Assembly: GCA_019112785.1 (NCBI GenBank)
Contig: DXIQ01000003.1
Location: 1 to 64,000 of the forward strand
Source: Candidatus Blautia stercorigallinarum
GTDB lineage: Bacteria > Bacillota > Clostridia > Lachnospirales > Lachnospiraceae
Length of the DNA stretch: 64,000 bases
Reading direction: 5' to 3'
The notes under the pieces: generated by a model
What the model saw: the letters and a program-made list of their open reading frames with translations, nothing else
What the model was told of the DNA's origin: nothing
Databases searched by the model: none
Shown here: positions 9,073-17,867 of the stretch, one piece after another
Layout: the number at the start of each line of letters is the position of its first letter
How positions within the stretch are numbered: the stretch's first letter is position 1
Translations under genes and position numbers: made by a program

Positions 9073-9107
9073 GGAACAAAGGCATAGCAGCCTTTGTTCC
9101 TTTTTTT
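9073..9107 (+). terminator. Intrinsic terminator
   Basis: Perfect 11-base arms (ggaacaaaggc/gcctttgttcc) followed by seven Ts, 62 bases after the SH3/NlpC/3D gene. The preceding A run would let it also serve the opposite strand. Confidence 0.9.
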
Positions 9108-9137
9108 ACTCTTTCCTATCTGATTGGAAATACAGAT

Positions 9138-9794
9138 CTACAGAGAAAGATAATCTCTCCAGACATATCCGGTTTCGCCGTCATAGATCACCCGGTACCA
9201 GCCGTTTGCACAGATTCCTGTGACAGTTACGGAATCACCTCCGTCCAGAACCCCCAGGACTTCTGAACCGCTCTGGGCGTCGGCCCGGACATTGACAGGA
9301 CTGACTACATAGGCAGTTTCATGAGTAGATTCTACTTCAACACCGCTGTCAGGAAGATCCTGGCCGGCGCCGTTTTCTTCCTCCTTATCTTCTGAGTAGG
9401 TTCCATCCTCTGATCTGGAGATGCCATCCCTTGCTTTTTCAGCCAGGGCCATAACACTGGAATTATCATCTTTGGTTATGATCCTGCGGACTCTCACATT
9501 GCTGGTATCTGTGCCGTCTATGCCCCCTACGTAGATCAAAGTGACTTCATTGCCGGGAATGATCCCGTTTACACAGTCCACTTCCGTAGAGGAGCAGTCT
9601 TCAAAGGAGAGTTTCTGTCCCTCGTCTGTTTCAATAGAAATTTCCGAACCGGTATACTTTGTAAGGGTTCCTGTCATGGAGGAAGAAACCGCATCCAGTT
9701 CCGCTTCCTCTTTTTCCCGGGAATTTCTTCCGCCGCAGGCAGAAAAAGAGAGAAAGATGGTAAAGGTCATCAGCAGCAATAAAAATTTTCTCAT
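9138..9794 (-). CDS. Lipoprotein with C-terminal SH3 domain
   Basis: A 218-residue exported lipoprotein. The N-terminus has a hydrophobic stretch and a lipobox (FSAC at about 17-20), so the mature protein should be anchored by a diacylated Cys on the outer face of the membrane. A middle domain of about 60 residues (SMTGTLTKYTGSEISIETDEG) is not recognised. Residues 160-218 form a bacterial SH3 domain (VNVRADAQSGSEVLGVL) as used for wall binding. The ATG follows AGGAGGT at 6 bases. It lies 45 bases downstream of the MATE gene on the same strand, probably co-transcribed. Confidence 0.75.
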   Translation of the reverse strand: MRKFLLLLMTFTIFLSFSACGGRNSREKEEAELDAVSSSMTGTLTKYTGSEISIETDEGQKLSFEDCSSTEVDCVNGIIPGNEVTLIYVGGIDGTDTSNVRVRRIITKDDNSSVMALAEKARDGISRSEDGTYSEDKEEENGAGQDLPDSGVEVESTHETAYVVSPVNVRADAQSGSEVLGVLDGGDSVTVTGICANGWYRVIYDGETGYVWRDYLSL

Positions 9795-9839
9795 TCAAAT
9801 ACCTCCTGTTTCAGATCGGATAATAGATTCATAAGTATT

Positions 9840-11207
9840 TTATGCCAGCATTCGTTTTTCCAGGTGCTTCCGGAAGATCAGCAGAAATGCTACAGAAGAC
9901 ATGACTGCGCTGATCCCGTCTGCCAGAGGCTGGGCGTAGAAGGCACTCCTGGCTCCCCAGAATATGGGAAGGACTATGGTAAACAGTATGTAGTCGCCTT
10001 TCCGGAAAACGGAAAGGAACAAAGCGGTCCGGCTTCTTCCAAGGGCTGTAAAGCCATCTACAAATACATATTGGAAGCTGAGAGGAATGATCATCAGAGT
10101 GAATACATGGATCCCCCATATACAGAGATCTGTCTGTCCGGGATCCCGGGTAAAAATACGGATGAAATATTCCGGGACAGTCCTGGATACCAGAAACATC
10201 AGGGTTGTAAAACACAGACACAGCAGCAATATGTATTTTTCCGCCGATTTTACCCGGTCAATGTTTTTGGCACCGTAATTGTAGCTTAAGATTGCCTGTG
10301 TTCCGCTGGAAATCCCCAGCATGGGACCGGTGATCAGCATCATGTAACTCTGCACAATAGTAGCGCAGGTGATCAGGAGATCTCCTTCCTCTGGTCCGCC
10401 ATAGGTCTGAAGTACCGTATTCAGTACGATAAGGATCACGCTGTCCGTGGCCAGGATCAGGAAGGGAGAAATTCCCAGTTCCAGTATCCGCTGGACGATC
10501 ATAGGAGAGAAATTCTTTTTTCTCAGAAGTGTGATCTTTACAGGGATCTTTTTCCCTGTGAGAAAACGGAATGCAAAGGCACAGGATACAAACTGGGCGA
10601 TCACTGTGGCGATAGCCGCTCCGGCTACATTCATATGAAATCCGAAAATAAACACAGGATCCAGCAGGATATTGGTCAGAGCGCCTATGATCACCGTGAG
10701 CATGCCGATCCCTGGAAAGCCCTGGCAGGTAATGAAATAGTTCAGGCCCACGGCCATAAGGGCGAAAAAGGTACCTGCCGTATAAATGGTCATATAAGAA
10801 TCCGCATAAGGGAAGGTAGTATCACTGGCGCCGAACCAGTTCAGCAGATGTCCTTTGATCAGCAGAAAGAAAAAAGTCAGAAGGGCCGAAAACAATACCA
10901 GCAAAACAAAACTGTGGGCCAGTATGTTTTCCGCCTGTTTCTTTCTGCCGGCGCCCATGCGCATGGCCATTAAAATGGAACCACCCAGCCCTATCAGAGT
11001 TCCGAAGGAAGTCAGGAGGGTAACAATAGGACCGCATACACCTACCCCCGCAAGTGCCTCATCTCCGATCCTGGGGATATTTCCGATAAACATCCGGTCC
11101 ACTGTACTGTAAAGCACATTAACAAACTGAGCGATCATAGACGGGACTGCCAGTTTCAGGACCAATAGGGGAACTTTGTCTTTTCCTAAATCAGTTGTCT
11201 TTTTCAT
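9840..11207 (-). CDS. MATE family efflux transporter
   Basis: A 455-residue polytopic membrane protein with about 12 helices in two repeats, matching MATE exporters, which use Na+ or H+ gradients to extrude drugs or metabolites. The N-terminus (PLLVLKLAVPSMIAQFVNVLYSTVDRMFIGNI) and the second-half repeat are typical, and length is standard. The AAGGAG upstream also sits 5 bases before another ATG (a 7-codon frame overlapping the true start out of frame), so translation may be modest. The SH3 lipoprotein follows in the same orientation. The substrate cannot be predicted. Confidence 0.9.
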   Translation of the reverse strand: MKKTTDLGKDKVPLLVLKLAVPSMIAQFVNVLYSTVDRMFIGNIPRIGDEALAGVGVCGPIVTLLTSFGTLIGLGGSILMAMRMGAGRKKQAENILAHSFVLLVLFSALLTFFFLLIKGHLLNWFGASDTTFPYADSYMTIYTAGTFFALMAVGLNYFITCQGFPGIGMLTVIIGALTNILLDPVFIFGFHMNVAGAAIATVIAQFVSCAFAFRFLTGKKIPVKITLLRKKNFSPMIVQRILELGISPFLILATDSVILIVLNTVLQTYGGPEEGDLLITCATIVQSYMMLITGPMLGISSGTQAILSYNYGAKNIDRVKSAEKYILLLCLCFTTLMFLVSRTVPEYFIRIFTRDPGQTDLCIWGIHVFTLMIIPLSFQYVFVDGFTALGRSRTALFLSVFRKGDYILFTIVLPIFWGARSAFYAQPLADGISAVMSSVAFLLIFRKHLEKRMLA

Positions 11208-11273
11208 TTTTCATTGGTTCTCCTTTTCCTATTGATTTTAATACGGATTGTAAGAAAAGAAAAGAGAAAATAC

Positions 11274-11303
11274 TTGCTTAGTATAAAATGCCTATGCTAT
11301 ACT
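11274..11303 (+). promoter_or_regulatory. Sigma-A type promoter of the molybdenum hydroxylase operon
   Basis: TTGCTT and TATACT are 18 bases apart, with an extended -10 (TGC before TATACT). It starts 120 bases upstream of the first operon gene. Confidence 0.6.
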
Positions 11304-11328
11304 GATTTTATAAAGAACGAGGAATGTG

Positions 11329-11380
11329 AGGGCTGTTGTGTAAGACCGGAGGTTTTATGCGGCAGTCCCTTTTCGAGTAA
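11329..11380 (+). promoter_or_regulatory. Structured leader with a 7-codon ORF before the Mo-hydroxylase operon
   Basis: AGGGCTGTTG (11329-11338) can pair with CGGCAGTCCCT (11360-11370) using two G-U pairs and one bulge, followed by four Ts. The loop holds GGAGG at 11348, and the ATG at 11357 opens a 7-codon frame (MRQSLFE) ending at 11380, just before the ribosome binding site of the FAD subunit. It could be a control element, but this is inference from layout. Confidence 0.35.
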
Positions 11381-11393
11381 CAGGAGAAATGAT

Positions 11394-12227
11394 ATGTTAA
11401 AGATCAGAGAATACGTTAAAGTAAAGGATTTGGAGGAAGCCTACCAGCTGAATCAGAAGCGCTCCGCCTGCGTTCTCGGAGGAATGGTCTGGCTGAAGAT
11501 GGGAAACCGGAATGTTGGAACTGCTATAGACCTGTCCGGACTGGGGCTGGATACCATTGAAGAGGACGGGGAAGGATTTCGCATTGGAGCGATGGTAAGC
11601 CTGAGGGATCTGGAGACCCATAAGGGACTTGCGGAATATACCGGGGGCGCCATGAAGGAAAGCCTGAGGCACATTGTAGGAGTCCAGTTCCGCAACTGTG
11701 CCACAGCAGGGGGCAGTATTTTCGGAAGATTCGGTTTTTCCGATGTTCTTACTATGTTTCTTGCCATGGACTCCTATGTGGAATTATATAAGGGCGGCAT
11801 CCTTCCCATGGAAGAGTTCGCCAAGATGAAACGGGACCGGGACATTCTGATACGGATCCTGGTGAAGAAAAGACCGGCGGCTATGGCCTATATGAGCCAG
11901 AGAAACAGCAGTACAGATTTTCCTGTGCTGGCCTGTGGAGTTTCCCTTTTTGAAGACGGAGAGGCAAGAGTGACCCTGGGAGCCTGTCCTTATAAGGCAG
12001 TTCTTGTAAAAGACGAAGAAGGGATCCTGAGGGATTTCCTGAAGAAAGATTCCAAAGAGCAGGAGAAAGCAGCAGAAGCTTTTGCTGCCTATGCCAGAGA
12101 ACATGTCCGCACGGGGAGCAATATGAGAGGATCGGCCCAGTACAGGAGTCATCTGGTCCAGGTAATGGTCAAAAGAGCATTGATCCAGGCAGGAGGTAGA
12201 GAACATGGAAATAAAGTTTTGGCTTAA
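11394..12227 (+). CDS. Molybdenum hydroxylase FAD-binding subunit (XdhB/CoxM-like)
   Basis: A 277-residue flavin subunit of a xanthine-dehydrogenase-family enzyme. It passes electrons from the 2Fe-2S centres to FAD and on to an acceptor. The segment AGGSIFGRFGFSDVLTMFLAMD (first 20 residues shown by family as the FAD pyrophosphate and D/E contact region) lies around residues 100-122. The C-terminal part is the CO-dehydrogenase flavoprotein C-domain fold. The frame is open further upstream, but ATG 11394, 7 bases after caggag, is the natural start. It overlaps the next gene by 23 bases, indicating translational coupling. Confidence 0.88.
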   Translation: MLKIREYVKVKDLEEAYQLNQKRSACVLGGMVWLKMGNRNVGTAIDLSGLGLDTIEEDGEGFRIGAMVSLRDLETHKGLAEYTGGAMKESLRHIVGVQFRNCATAGGSIFGRFGFSDVLTMFLAMDSYVELYKGGILPMEEFAKMKRDRDILIRILVKKRPAAMAYMSQRNSSTDFPVLACGVSLFEDGEARVTLGACPYKAVLVKDEEGILRDFLKKDSKEQEKAAEAFAAYAREHVRTGSNMRGSAQYRSHLVQVMVKRALIQAGGREHGNKVLA

Positions 12228-12681
12228 CGGAAGAAAGATCCAGACAGAGATCCAGGCAGATACCCTTCTCCTGGACCTGCTGAGAGAAAAGGAATGTTAC
12301 AGTGTAAAGAGAGGCTGCGAGACGGCCAATTGCGGTCTGTGCACAGTTCTGGTAGAAGATAAGCCTGTATTATCCTGCAGTATGCTGGCTGCCAGAGTGG
12401 AAGAAAAACATGTGGTCACTTTAGAGGGACTTCAGGAAAAGGCAGAAGAACTGGGAGGCTTTCTGGCAAGAGAAGGAGCAGAGCAGTGCGGTTTCTGTAA
12501 TCCGGGATTTATGATGAATATTTTTGCCATGGAAAAAGAACTTACTGATCCTACAGAAGAGGAGATCAATGAGTATCTGGCAGGAAATCTCTGCCGCTGT
12601 TCCGGATTTATGGGACAGACCAGGAGTATCTTAAAGTACCTGGCATATAAGAAAAAACAAAGAGAGGGGGAAGGACAATGA
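12205..12681 (+). CDS. Molybdenum hydroxylase 2Fe-2S subunit (XdhC/CoxS-like)
   Basis: A 158-residue iron-sulfur subunit. The N-terminal plant-ferredoxin-type domain has the GCETANCGLCTVLV cluster motif and a fourth Cys in PVLSC. The C-terminal helical domain has QCGFCNPGFMM and LCRCSGF, the ligands of the second 2Fe-2S cluster near the molybdenum site. Length is typical. The ATG follows ggaggtagagaac. It overlaps both neighbours, with the next gene starting in the ATGA that contains its stop. Electrons flow from the Mo subunit through this protein to the FAD subunit. Confidence 0.93.
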   Translation: MEIKFWLNGRKIQTEIQADTLLLDLLREKECYSVKRGCETANCGLCTVLVEDKPVLSCSMLAARVEEKHVVTLEGLQEKAEELGGFLAREGAEQCGFCNPGFMMNIFAMEKELTDPTEEEINEYLAGNLCRCSGFMGQTRSILKYLAYKKKQREGEGQ

Positions 12682-14972
12682 AATATGTGAATCAGCCTAT
12701 GGTGAAAAAAGACGCAATGGCCCTGGTAACAGGAAAGCCTGTATATACAGATGACATTGCCCCAAAAGACTGTTTGATCGTAAAAGTACTGAGAAGTCCT
12801 TACGCCCATGCTCTTATTGAAGAGATCAAAACAGATGCAGCTATGAAAGTACCGGGGATTGCCTGTATTCTTACATATAAAGATGTTCCCCAGCAGCGTT
12901 TTACCCTGGCGGGACAGACTTATCCGGAGTTCAGCCCTTATGACAGGCTGATCCTGGATCAGAGAGTCCGGTTCGTAGGAGATGGAGCGGCTATTGTGGC
13001 AGGAGAGACAGAGGCTGCTGTAGATAAAGCACTGAAACTTATCAAAGTAAAATATAAGGTCCTTCCTGCAGTGCTGGATTTCCATAAAGCCAAGGACAAT
13101 GAGATCCTGATCCATCCGGAGGATAACTGGGAAGCTAAGATGCCTGTGGGAGCGGATAACAAGAGAAATCTCTGTGCCCAGAAGGAAGAGAGCCTGGGAG
13201 ATGTGGATGCCCTGCTGAAAGAATGTAAATATGTGGTGGACAGGACTTATCACACCAAGGCAAATCAGCAGACTATGATGGAAACCTTCCGGGCCTACAC
13301 TTATCTGGATCATTTCGGAAGACTGAATGTAGTAGCTTCTACCCAGGTGCCCTTCCATGTGCGGAGGATCCTGGGCCGGGCCCTGGGTATCGGGGCTTCT
13401 AAAGTCCGGGTGATCAAACCCAGGATCGGAGGAGGATTCGGCGCAAAACAGACTGCAGTCTGCGAGATGTATCCGGCTATTGTGACTATGAAGACCGGAA
13501 AGCCGGCAAAGATCGTCTATTCCCGGTATGAGTCTCAGATCTGTTCTTCTCCCCGTCATGAGATGGAGGTAAGGGTACGGCTGGGAGCCGATGAGAAAGG
13601 AACTTTGAAGGCCATTGATATCCATACACTGTCCAATACAGGGGCTTATGGAGAACATGGCCCTACTACAGTAGGACTTTCCGGACACAAGCCGCTGGGG
13701 CTCTACCGGAACACGGAGGCCTACCGGTTCAGTTATGAGGTGGTATATACCAACCAGATGTCTGCAGGAGCTTACCGGGGATACGGAGCTACCCAGGGGA
13801 TTTTTGCACTGGAGTCTGCGGTGGACGAGCTGGCCCATAAAATGAAAATGGATCCGGTTGTATTCCGGGAGAAGAATCTTTCAAAAGAAGGCTGCCGGTT
13901 TATCGGGTACGACGGAAGCCCATGGGTGACCAGCTGTACTCTGGATAAGTGCCTTGCAAGGGCGAAAGAGATGATCGGCTGGAATGAAAAATATCCCCGC
14001 CGTGATATGGGCAATGGAAAGGTTCGGGCAGTGGGAGCCGCTATTGCCATGCAGGGCTCTTCTATTGCCAAGGTAGACGTGGGAGGAGCTTCCATTAAAT
14101 TAGGAGAGGACGGTTCCTATACACTGGGCCTGGGTGCCACAGATATGGGTACCGGCTGTGATACCATTCTGTCCCAGATGGCGGCAGATGTACTGGAAAC
14201 AGACTTTGATAACATTGTGGTATTTGGTGTAGACACAGATATCTCTCCATATGATTCAGGTTCTTATGCTTCTGCTACTACCTATGTAACTGGAATGGCC
14301 GTGGCAGACGCCTGTGAACAGCTGCGGGTGAAGATCAAAGAACTGGGAGCCTCTATGCTGGAGACAGAACCGGACCAGGTAGAATTTGACGGAAAACGTG
14401 TGTATAAATTAAATGGCGAGGGAGAGGTGTCTCTGGAGGCAGTAGCTGCTAAGGGAACCAGTGGAAATAATACCAGCCTTCAGGCCTCCGCTACCCGTTC
14501 CTCCCAGATCTCTCCGCCGCCTTTTATGGCCGGTATCGTAGAGATCGAGATCGACAAGGAGACAGGAGCTCTGGAGATCCTGGATTATGCGGCAGTGGTA
14601 GACTGCGGTACACCGGTAAATCCTAATCTGGCGAGAGTCCAGACAGAGGGAGGACTGGCCCAGGGGATCGGCATGGCCCTTTATGAAGATATCCAGTACA
14701 ATGACCGGGGACAGATGCGGAATAATTCCTTTATGCAGTATAAGATCCCTGCCCGTACAGATCTGAAAAATATCCGGGTAGAATTTATTCCAAGTTACGA
14801 AAAGAGCCATCCATTTGGCGCCAAGTCCATTGGAGAAATGGTGATCAATACCCCCTGCCCGGCTATTGCAAACGCCGTATACAACGCAGTGGGCGTCCGT
14901 ATCCGGGAGATGCCGATCACTCCGGAAAAGATCGCCATGGCACTGGTTAATGAAAATAAGACAGAAGATTAG
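12678..14972 (+). CDS. Molybdenum hydroxylase molybdopterin-binding subunit (XdhA/CoxL-like)
   Basis: A 764-residue catalytic subunit with the aldehyde oxidase/xanthine dehydrogenase a/b hammerhead domain (about 15-125) and the Mo-pterin binding domains. Visible signatures include RIGGGFGAKQ (residues around 250), SAGAYRGYGATQ, and near the C-terminus GAKSIGEMVINTPCPAIANA, containing the conserved catalytic Glu of GE-M. The enzyme hydroxylates a carbon next to nitrogen in purines or related heterocycles; the exact substrate cannot be read from sequence. No cofactor-maturation or purine-transport genes are nearby. The gene order FAD, Fe-S, Mo forms a tight operon with 4-base overlap. Confidence 0.9.
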   Translation: MKYVNQPMVKKDAMALVTGKPVYTDDIAPKDCLIVKVLRSPYAHALIEEIKTDAAMKVPGIACILTYKDVPQQRFTLAGQTYPEFSPYDRLILDQRVRFVGDGAAIVAGETEAAVDKALKLIKVKYKVLPAVLDFHKAKDNEILIHPEDNWEAKMPVGADNKRNLCAQKEESLGDVDALLKECKYVVDRTYHTKANQQTMMETFRAYTYLDHFGRLNVVASTQVPFHVRRILGRALGIGASKVRVIKPRIGGGFGAKQTAVCEMYPAIVTMKTGKPAKIVYSRYESQICSSPRHEMEVRVRLGADEKGTLKAIDIHTLSNTGAYGEHGPTTVGLSGHKPLGLYRNTEAYRFSYEVVYTNQMSAGAYRGYGATQGIFALESAVDELAHKMKMDPVVFREKNLSKEGCRFIGYDGSPWVTSCTLDKCLARAKEMIGWNEKYPRRDMGNGKVRAVGAAIAMQGSSIAKVDVGGASIKLGEDGSYTLGLGATDMGTGCDTILSQMAADVLETDFDNIVVFGVDTDISPYDSGSYASATTYVTGMAVADACEQLRVKIKELGASMLETEPDQVEFDGKRVYKLNGEGEVSLEAVAAKGTSGNNTSLQASATRSSQISPPPFMAGIVEIEIDKETGALEILDYAAVVDCGTPVNPNLARVQTEGGLAQGIGMALYEDIQYNDRGQMRNNSFMQYKIPARTDLKNIRVEFIPSYEKSHPFGAKSIGEMVINTPCPAIANAVYNAVGVRIREMPITPEKIAMALVNENKTED

Positions 14973-14985
14973 GAAGAGAAGAAAC

Positions 14986-16254
14986 ATGAGCCAAGAGACA
15001 GCAAAAGAACTGATCGCATTTATTGAAAAAAGTCCCACCAGCTTTCATGCCGTAAAGACTATGGGCGATATGCTGGATGGGGAAGGATATATAAAATTAG
15101 AAGAAAAAGACCGGTGGCAGTTAGTTCCGGGGGGCAGGTATTATACCACCCGGAACGGATCTGCCCTGATCGCCTTTTCCCTTCCAAAAGGAGAGCTTAC
15201 GGGATTCCGGATCATTGCAAGCCACAGTGATTCTCCCAGCTTTAAGATCAAAGAAAATCCGGAGATCCTGGTGGAGAACCAGTATGTAAAACTGAATACA
15301 GAAGGATATGGAGGAATGCTTTGCGCTCCCTGGATGGACCGGCCTCTTTCCGTGGCTGGCCGGATCGCCATAAAGGAAGAGGGAAAGATCGTCACCAGAC
15401 TGGTAAATATTGACCGGGACCTGGTGATGATCCCTAATCTGGCCATACATATGAATCGGGAAGCTAATAATGGTTATAAGTACAATCCTCAGAAAGACCT
15501 TCTCCCTCTGTTTGGGGAAGCTTCTGCAAAGGGAAAATTCCAGAAGATCCTGGCAGAGGCCGCAGGGGTAAAGGAAGAGGAGATCCTGGGACATGATCTG
15601 TTCCTGTATAACCGTCAGAAGGGAACTATCTGGGGCGCACAGGAAGAGTTTGTTTCCATCGGAAGGCTGGATGATCTCCAGTGTGCCTTTGCTTCCCTGA
15701 AAGGCTTTCTGGCCGGGAAAAAAGAAAAATATGGAGCGGTCCATTGTGTTATGGATAACGAAGAAGTGGGAAGCGGAACAAAGCAGGGGGCTGCTTCTAC
15801 CTTTCTGTATGATGTTCCCCTCCGGATACAGAAAGGACTGGGAGGAGATTATGAGGACTATCTGAGGTGTGTGGCGGACAGCTTTATGATCTCGGCAGAC
15901 AATGCCCATGGAGTACATCCCAATTATACAGAAAAGGCAGATCCGGTAAACCGGCCTTATCTCAATAAGGGAATCGTGATCAAACACAGTGCTAATCAGA
16001 AATACTGTACGGATGGATATTCTGCCGCTGTGTTTAAGGATATCTGCCGTCAGGCAGGAGTTCCTTTTCAGACTTTTACCAACCGGTCAGATATGCCGGG
16101 AGGATCTACCCTGGGAAATATTTCCATGGCCCAGGTATCTGTAAACGCAGTGGATATCGGTCTTCCCCAGCTGGCTATGCATTCTCCTTACGAGACAGCA
16201 GGAGTGGAGGATACCGACTACTTTATAAAGGCGGCTGCCGTATTCTTTGAATAG
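14986..16254 (+). CDS. M18 family aminopeptidase (aspartyl aminopeptidase-like)
   Basis: A 422-residue cytosolic metallo-aminopeptidase of family M18, which uses two zinc ions and forms a tetrahedral dodecamer to trim N-terminal residues, often acidic ones. Signatures include IASHSDSPSFKIK (His-x-Asp zinc ligand, about residue 80), VMDNEEVGSGTKQGA (Asp-Asn-Glu-Glu active site, about 255) and MPGGSTLGNISMAQ near the C-terminus with a late His ligand in LAMHSPYE. The frame is open from 14866, inside the previous gene, but ATG 14986 with aggaag upstream gives the usual family start. It is 13 bases after the Mo subunit stop, so probably co-transcribed. Confidence 0.92.
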   Translation: MSQETAKELIAFIEKSPTSFHAVKTMGDMLDGEGYIKLEEKDRWQLVPGGRYYTTRNGSALIAFSLPKGELTGFRIIASHSDSPSFKIKENPEILVENQYVKLNTEGYGGMLCAPWMDRPLSVAGRIAIKEEGKIVTRLVNIDRDLVMIPNLAIHMNREANNGYKYNPQKDLLPLFGEASAKGKFQKILAEAAGVKEEEILGHDLFLYNRQKGTIWGAQEEFVSIGRLDDLQCAFASLKGFLAGKKEKYGAVHCVMDNEEVGSGTKQGAASTFLYDVPLRIQKGLGGDYEDYLRCVADSFMISADNAHGVHPNYTEKADPVNRPYLNKGIVIKHSANQKYCTDGYSAAVFKDICRQAGVPFQTFTNRSDMPGGSTLGNISMAQVSVNAVDIGLPQLAMHSPYETAGVEDTDYFIKAAAVFFE

Positions 16255-16348
16255 AATAAAAGGATGTTCATGCTCATATCGGGCCGGGCCCCAAGGTCCT
16301 GCACCCGCTTATGAGCAAGCTCATGGGGGATTAGACCTTTTGACCTCT

Positions 16349-16429
16349 ATGATACCGGCTTGCTTCGTGCTTACGCACTCTCACAAGCAAGCTTGCGTCG
16401 GAGTTTTGTCTATTTGCCCCTGGTATCAT
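16349..16429. repeat. Inverted-repeat element between convergent genes
   Basis: The perfect arms ATGATACC (16349) and GGTATCAT (16422) enclose a nested stem (gcttgctt/aagcaagc). Just upstream (16270-16310) is another stem, tgctcat/atgagca, with a GC-rich interior. It has no T run typical of a terminator. It occupies the whole gap between the M18 gene and the MerR fusion gene. Confidence 0.5.
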
Positions 16430-16438
16430 CATAAAATT

Positions 16439-17677
16439 TCAGGTGCACTTTCTTCCGTGATAGGGAAGAAGGTGCATTTTTTCGCCTTTTACGTGGAAAC
16501 CGAAGCCCAGGTTGGCACCGGAATCTGTGGTACAGCCGCAGTCTTCTTCTTCCAGAAGTTCATATCCGGCTTTTTTCAGGGAAGTATGGAAATACTCCAG
16601 GTCAAAATTTTTATAGTAGGACTCCGGATACTGGCTAAGAAGCTGTTTCATGGATCTGGGGGCATGGTCAAAGTAAAAATAAGTGCCGATAAGGTCTGCC
16701 TTTGGCGCCAGATAGGGGAACAGCTCTTCATGTAGGAAGGTATCATGATAAAAGTTGTGTTCATTTGCCGCAAAGAAATCCAGATGAAGATCTATACAGC
16801 TAGGCTTCAGAGGAAAACAGGTGCTGCTGTCTGCCAGATACAGGATTTCCAGATCCGGCGCCTGCTTCTCTATGAGCCGTTTATACATGAGAAGGGTTTC
16901 CGGATATTTGTCAATGATGATATAACGGCTGTTTTTGGGCAGATATTCCAGATGATTATGGATGAAAAACCAGGCGTTTATATAGGTTTCACAGATAACC
17001 TTGTTCTGGAGTCCTGCTTCTTTCATGGCTTTCAGCATGTGGTTGTAAGAACGCTGAAACAGACTGATCAGATCCGGGGGAAGATCTTTATATAATTCCC
17101 GGGTGAGATCCGGAGCGTCCTGAAGGTTCTGGTTTTTATTGGGAGTCATCAGGATACCGTGACGGATTTCAGCCTGATAGCCGCAGGAACAGGAAAGGGT
17201 TCCTTTCCATATGTAACGGTGATTCATTTCCACTTCTTTCATAGAAAGATCTCTGCCGCAGCATGGACAGCTAAGAAGGGGAAGCATGGACAGGGGGACT
17301 CCCGTTTTTTCTTCCGGCGAGGAAGCCGGGATCTCCAGTTCCGCTATCTTTTTTTCCAGTCTGTCAGCCACTTCTTTTTTGTGGGCCATTTCCTGAAGAC
17401 AGAGATGGCGCTTGTTCTGATACATTTCTTTTAATTCCAGAAGATCCTGGGGATCTGCAAAGCCGGAGACTCTTTTTAAAGACAAAAGGATATGGATCTC
17501 CCGAAGAGAAAAATCCAGATCTTTTAGTTCCAGGATCCATTCCAGATCTTTGCAGGTGGCTTCGTCAAAGACATACTGGCCTCTGGGTCTGGGGGGGACC
17601 AGGAGACCGTAATGGATATAATAGTAGAGATTGTCAATGGATATATGATAAAGTTGTGATACTTTTCCAATACGCAT
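16439..17677 (-). CDS. MerR regulator fused to a methyltransferase-like domain
   Basis: A 412-residue fusion. Residues 1-70 are a MerR winged helix-turn-helix (MRIGKVSQLYHISIDNLYYY), followed by a coiled-coil dimerisation helix (about 75-125). A zinc-ribbon-like pair, CPCCGRD and CSCGY, lies near 140-175. The remaining 220 or so residues look like a Rossmann-type SAM methyltransferase-like domain (for example RYIIIDKYPETLL and a late ADLIGTYFYFDH), though a clear GxGxG is absent. A GTG at 17692 is an alternative start; ATG 17677 begins at the usual MerR position. It diverges from the hisD-like gene, with a dyad between them. The ligand is unknown. Confidence 0.75.
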   Translation of the reverse strand: MRIGKVSQLYHISIDNLYYYIHYGLLVPPRPRGQYVFDEATCKDLEWILELKDLDFSLREIHILLSLKRVSGFADPQDLLELKEMYQNKRHLCLQEMAHKKEVADRLEKKIAELEIPASSPEEKTGVPLSMLPLLSCPCCGRDLSMKEVEMNHRYIWKGTLSCSCGYQAEIRHGILMTPNKNQNLQDAPDLTRELYKDLPPDLISLFQRSYNHMLKAMKEAGLQNKVICETYINAWFFIHNHLEYLPKNSRYIIIDKYPETLLMYKRLIEKQAPDLEILYLADSSTCFPLKPSCIDLHLDFFAANEHNFYHDTFLHEELFPYLAPKADLIGTYFYFDHAPRSMKQLLSQYPESYYKNFDLEYFHTSLKKAGYELLEEEDCGCTTDSGANLGFGFHVKGEKMHLLPYHGRKCT

Positions 17678-17759
17678 GAGTTTTTCAGGCACCTTTCTTC
17701 GTTCGTGATCTTTGTCCGCCGGCGGCTAAATAAGTCGATTTCTTGTTTTATGGTAGCAT

Positions 17760-17783
17760 AAACCCGGAGTATACTCAAGGTTT
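17760..17783. promoter_or_regulatory. MerR-type operator dyad
   Basis: A 24-base dyad with 10 of 12 matching pairs: left half aaacccggagta, right half (complemented) aaaccttgagta, centred on GAGTATACTC. This is the kind of long dyad bound by MerR dimers. It lies 77 bases upstream of the MerR fusion start, in the gap shared with the hisD-like gene, so autoregulation is likely. Confidence 0.55.
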
Positions 17784-17808
17784 GCGGAAAAAAAGGGAAA
17801 AAACAAGA

Positions 17809-17839
17809 TTGACATGGACCGGGCTTGATATTTTATAAT
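17809..17839 (+). promoter_or_regulatory. Promoter with 19-base spacer upstream of hisD-like gene
   Basis: A consensus TTGACA (17809) and consensus TATAAT (17834) are separated by 19 bases. Both hexamers are perfect, but the spacer is over-long, a feature of MerR-activated promoters. The dyad lies 26 bases upstream of the -35, however, and not inside the spacer. Confidence 0.6.
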
Positions 17840-17867
17840 ATGAAATGCAATCCGGGAGGCAGAGAAT

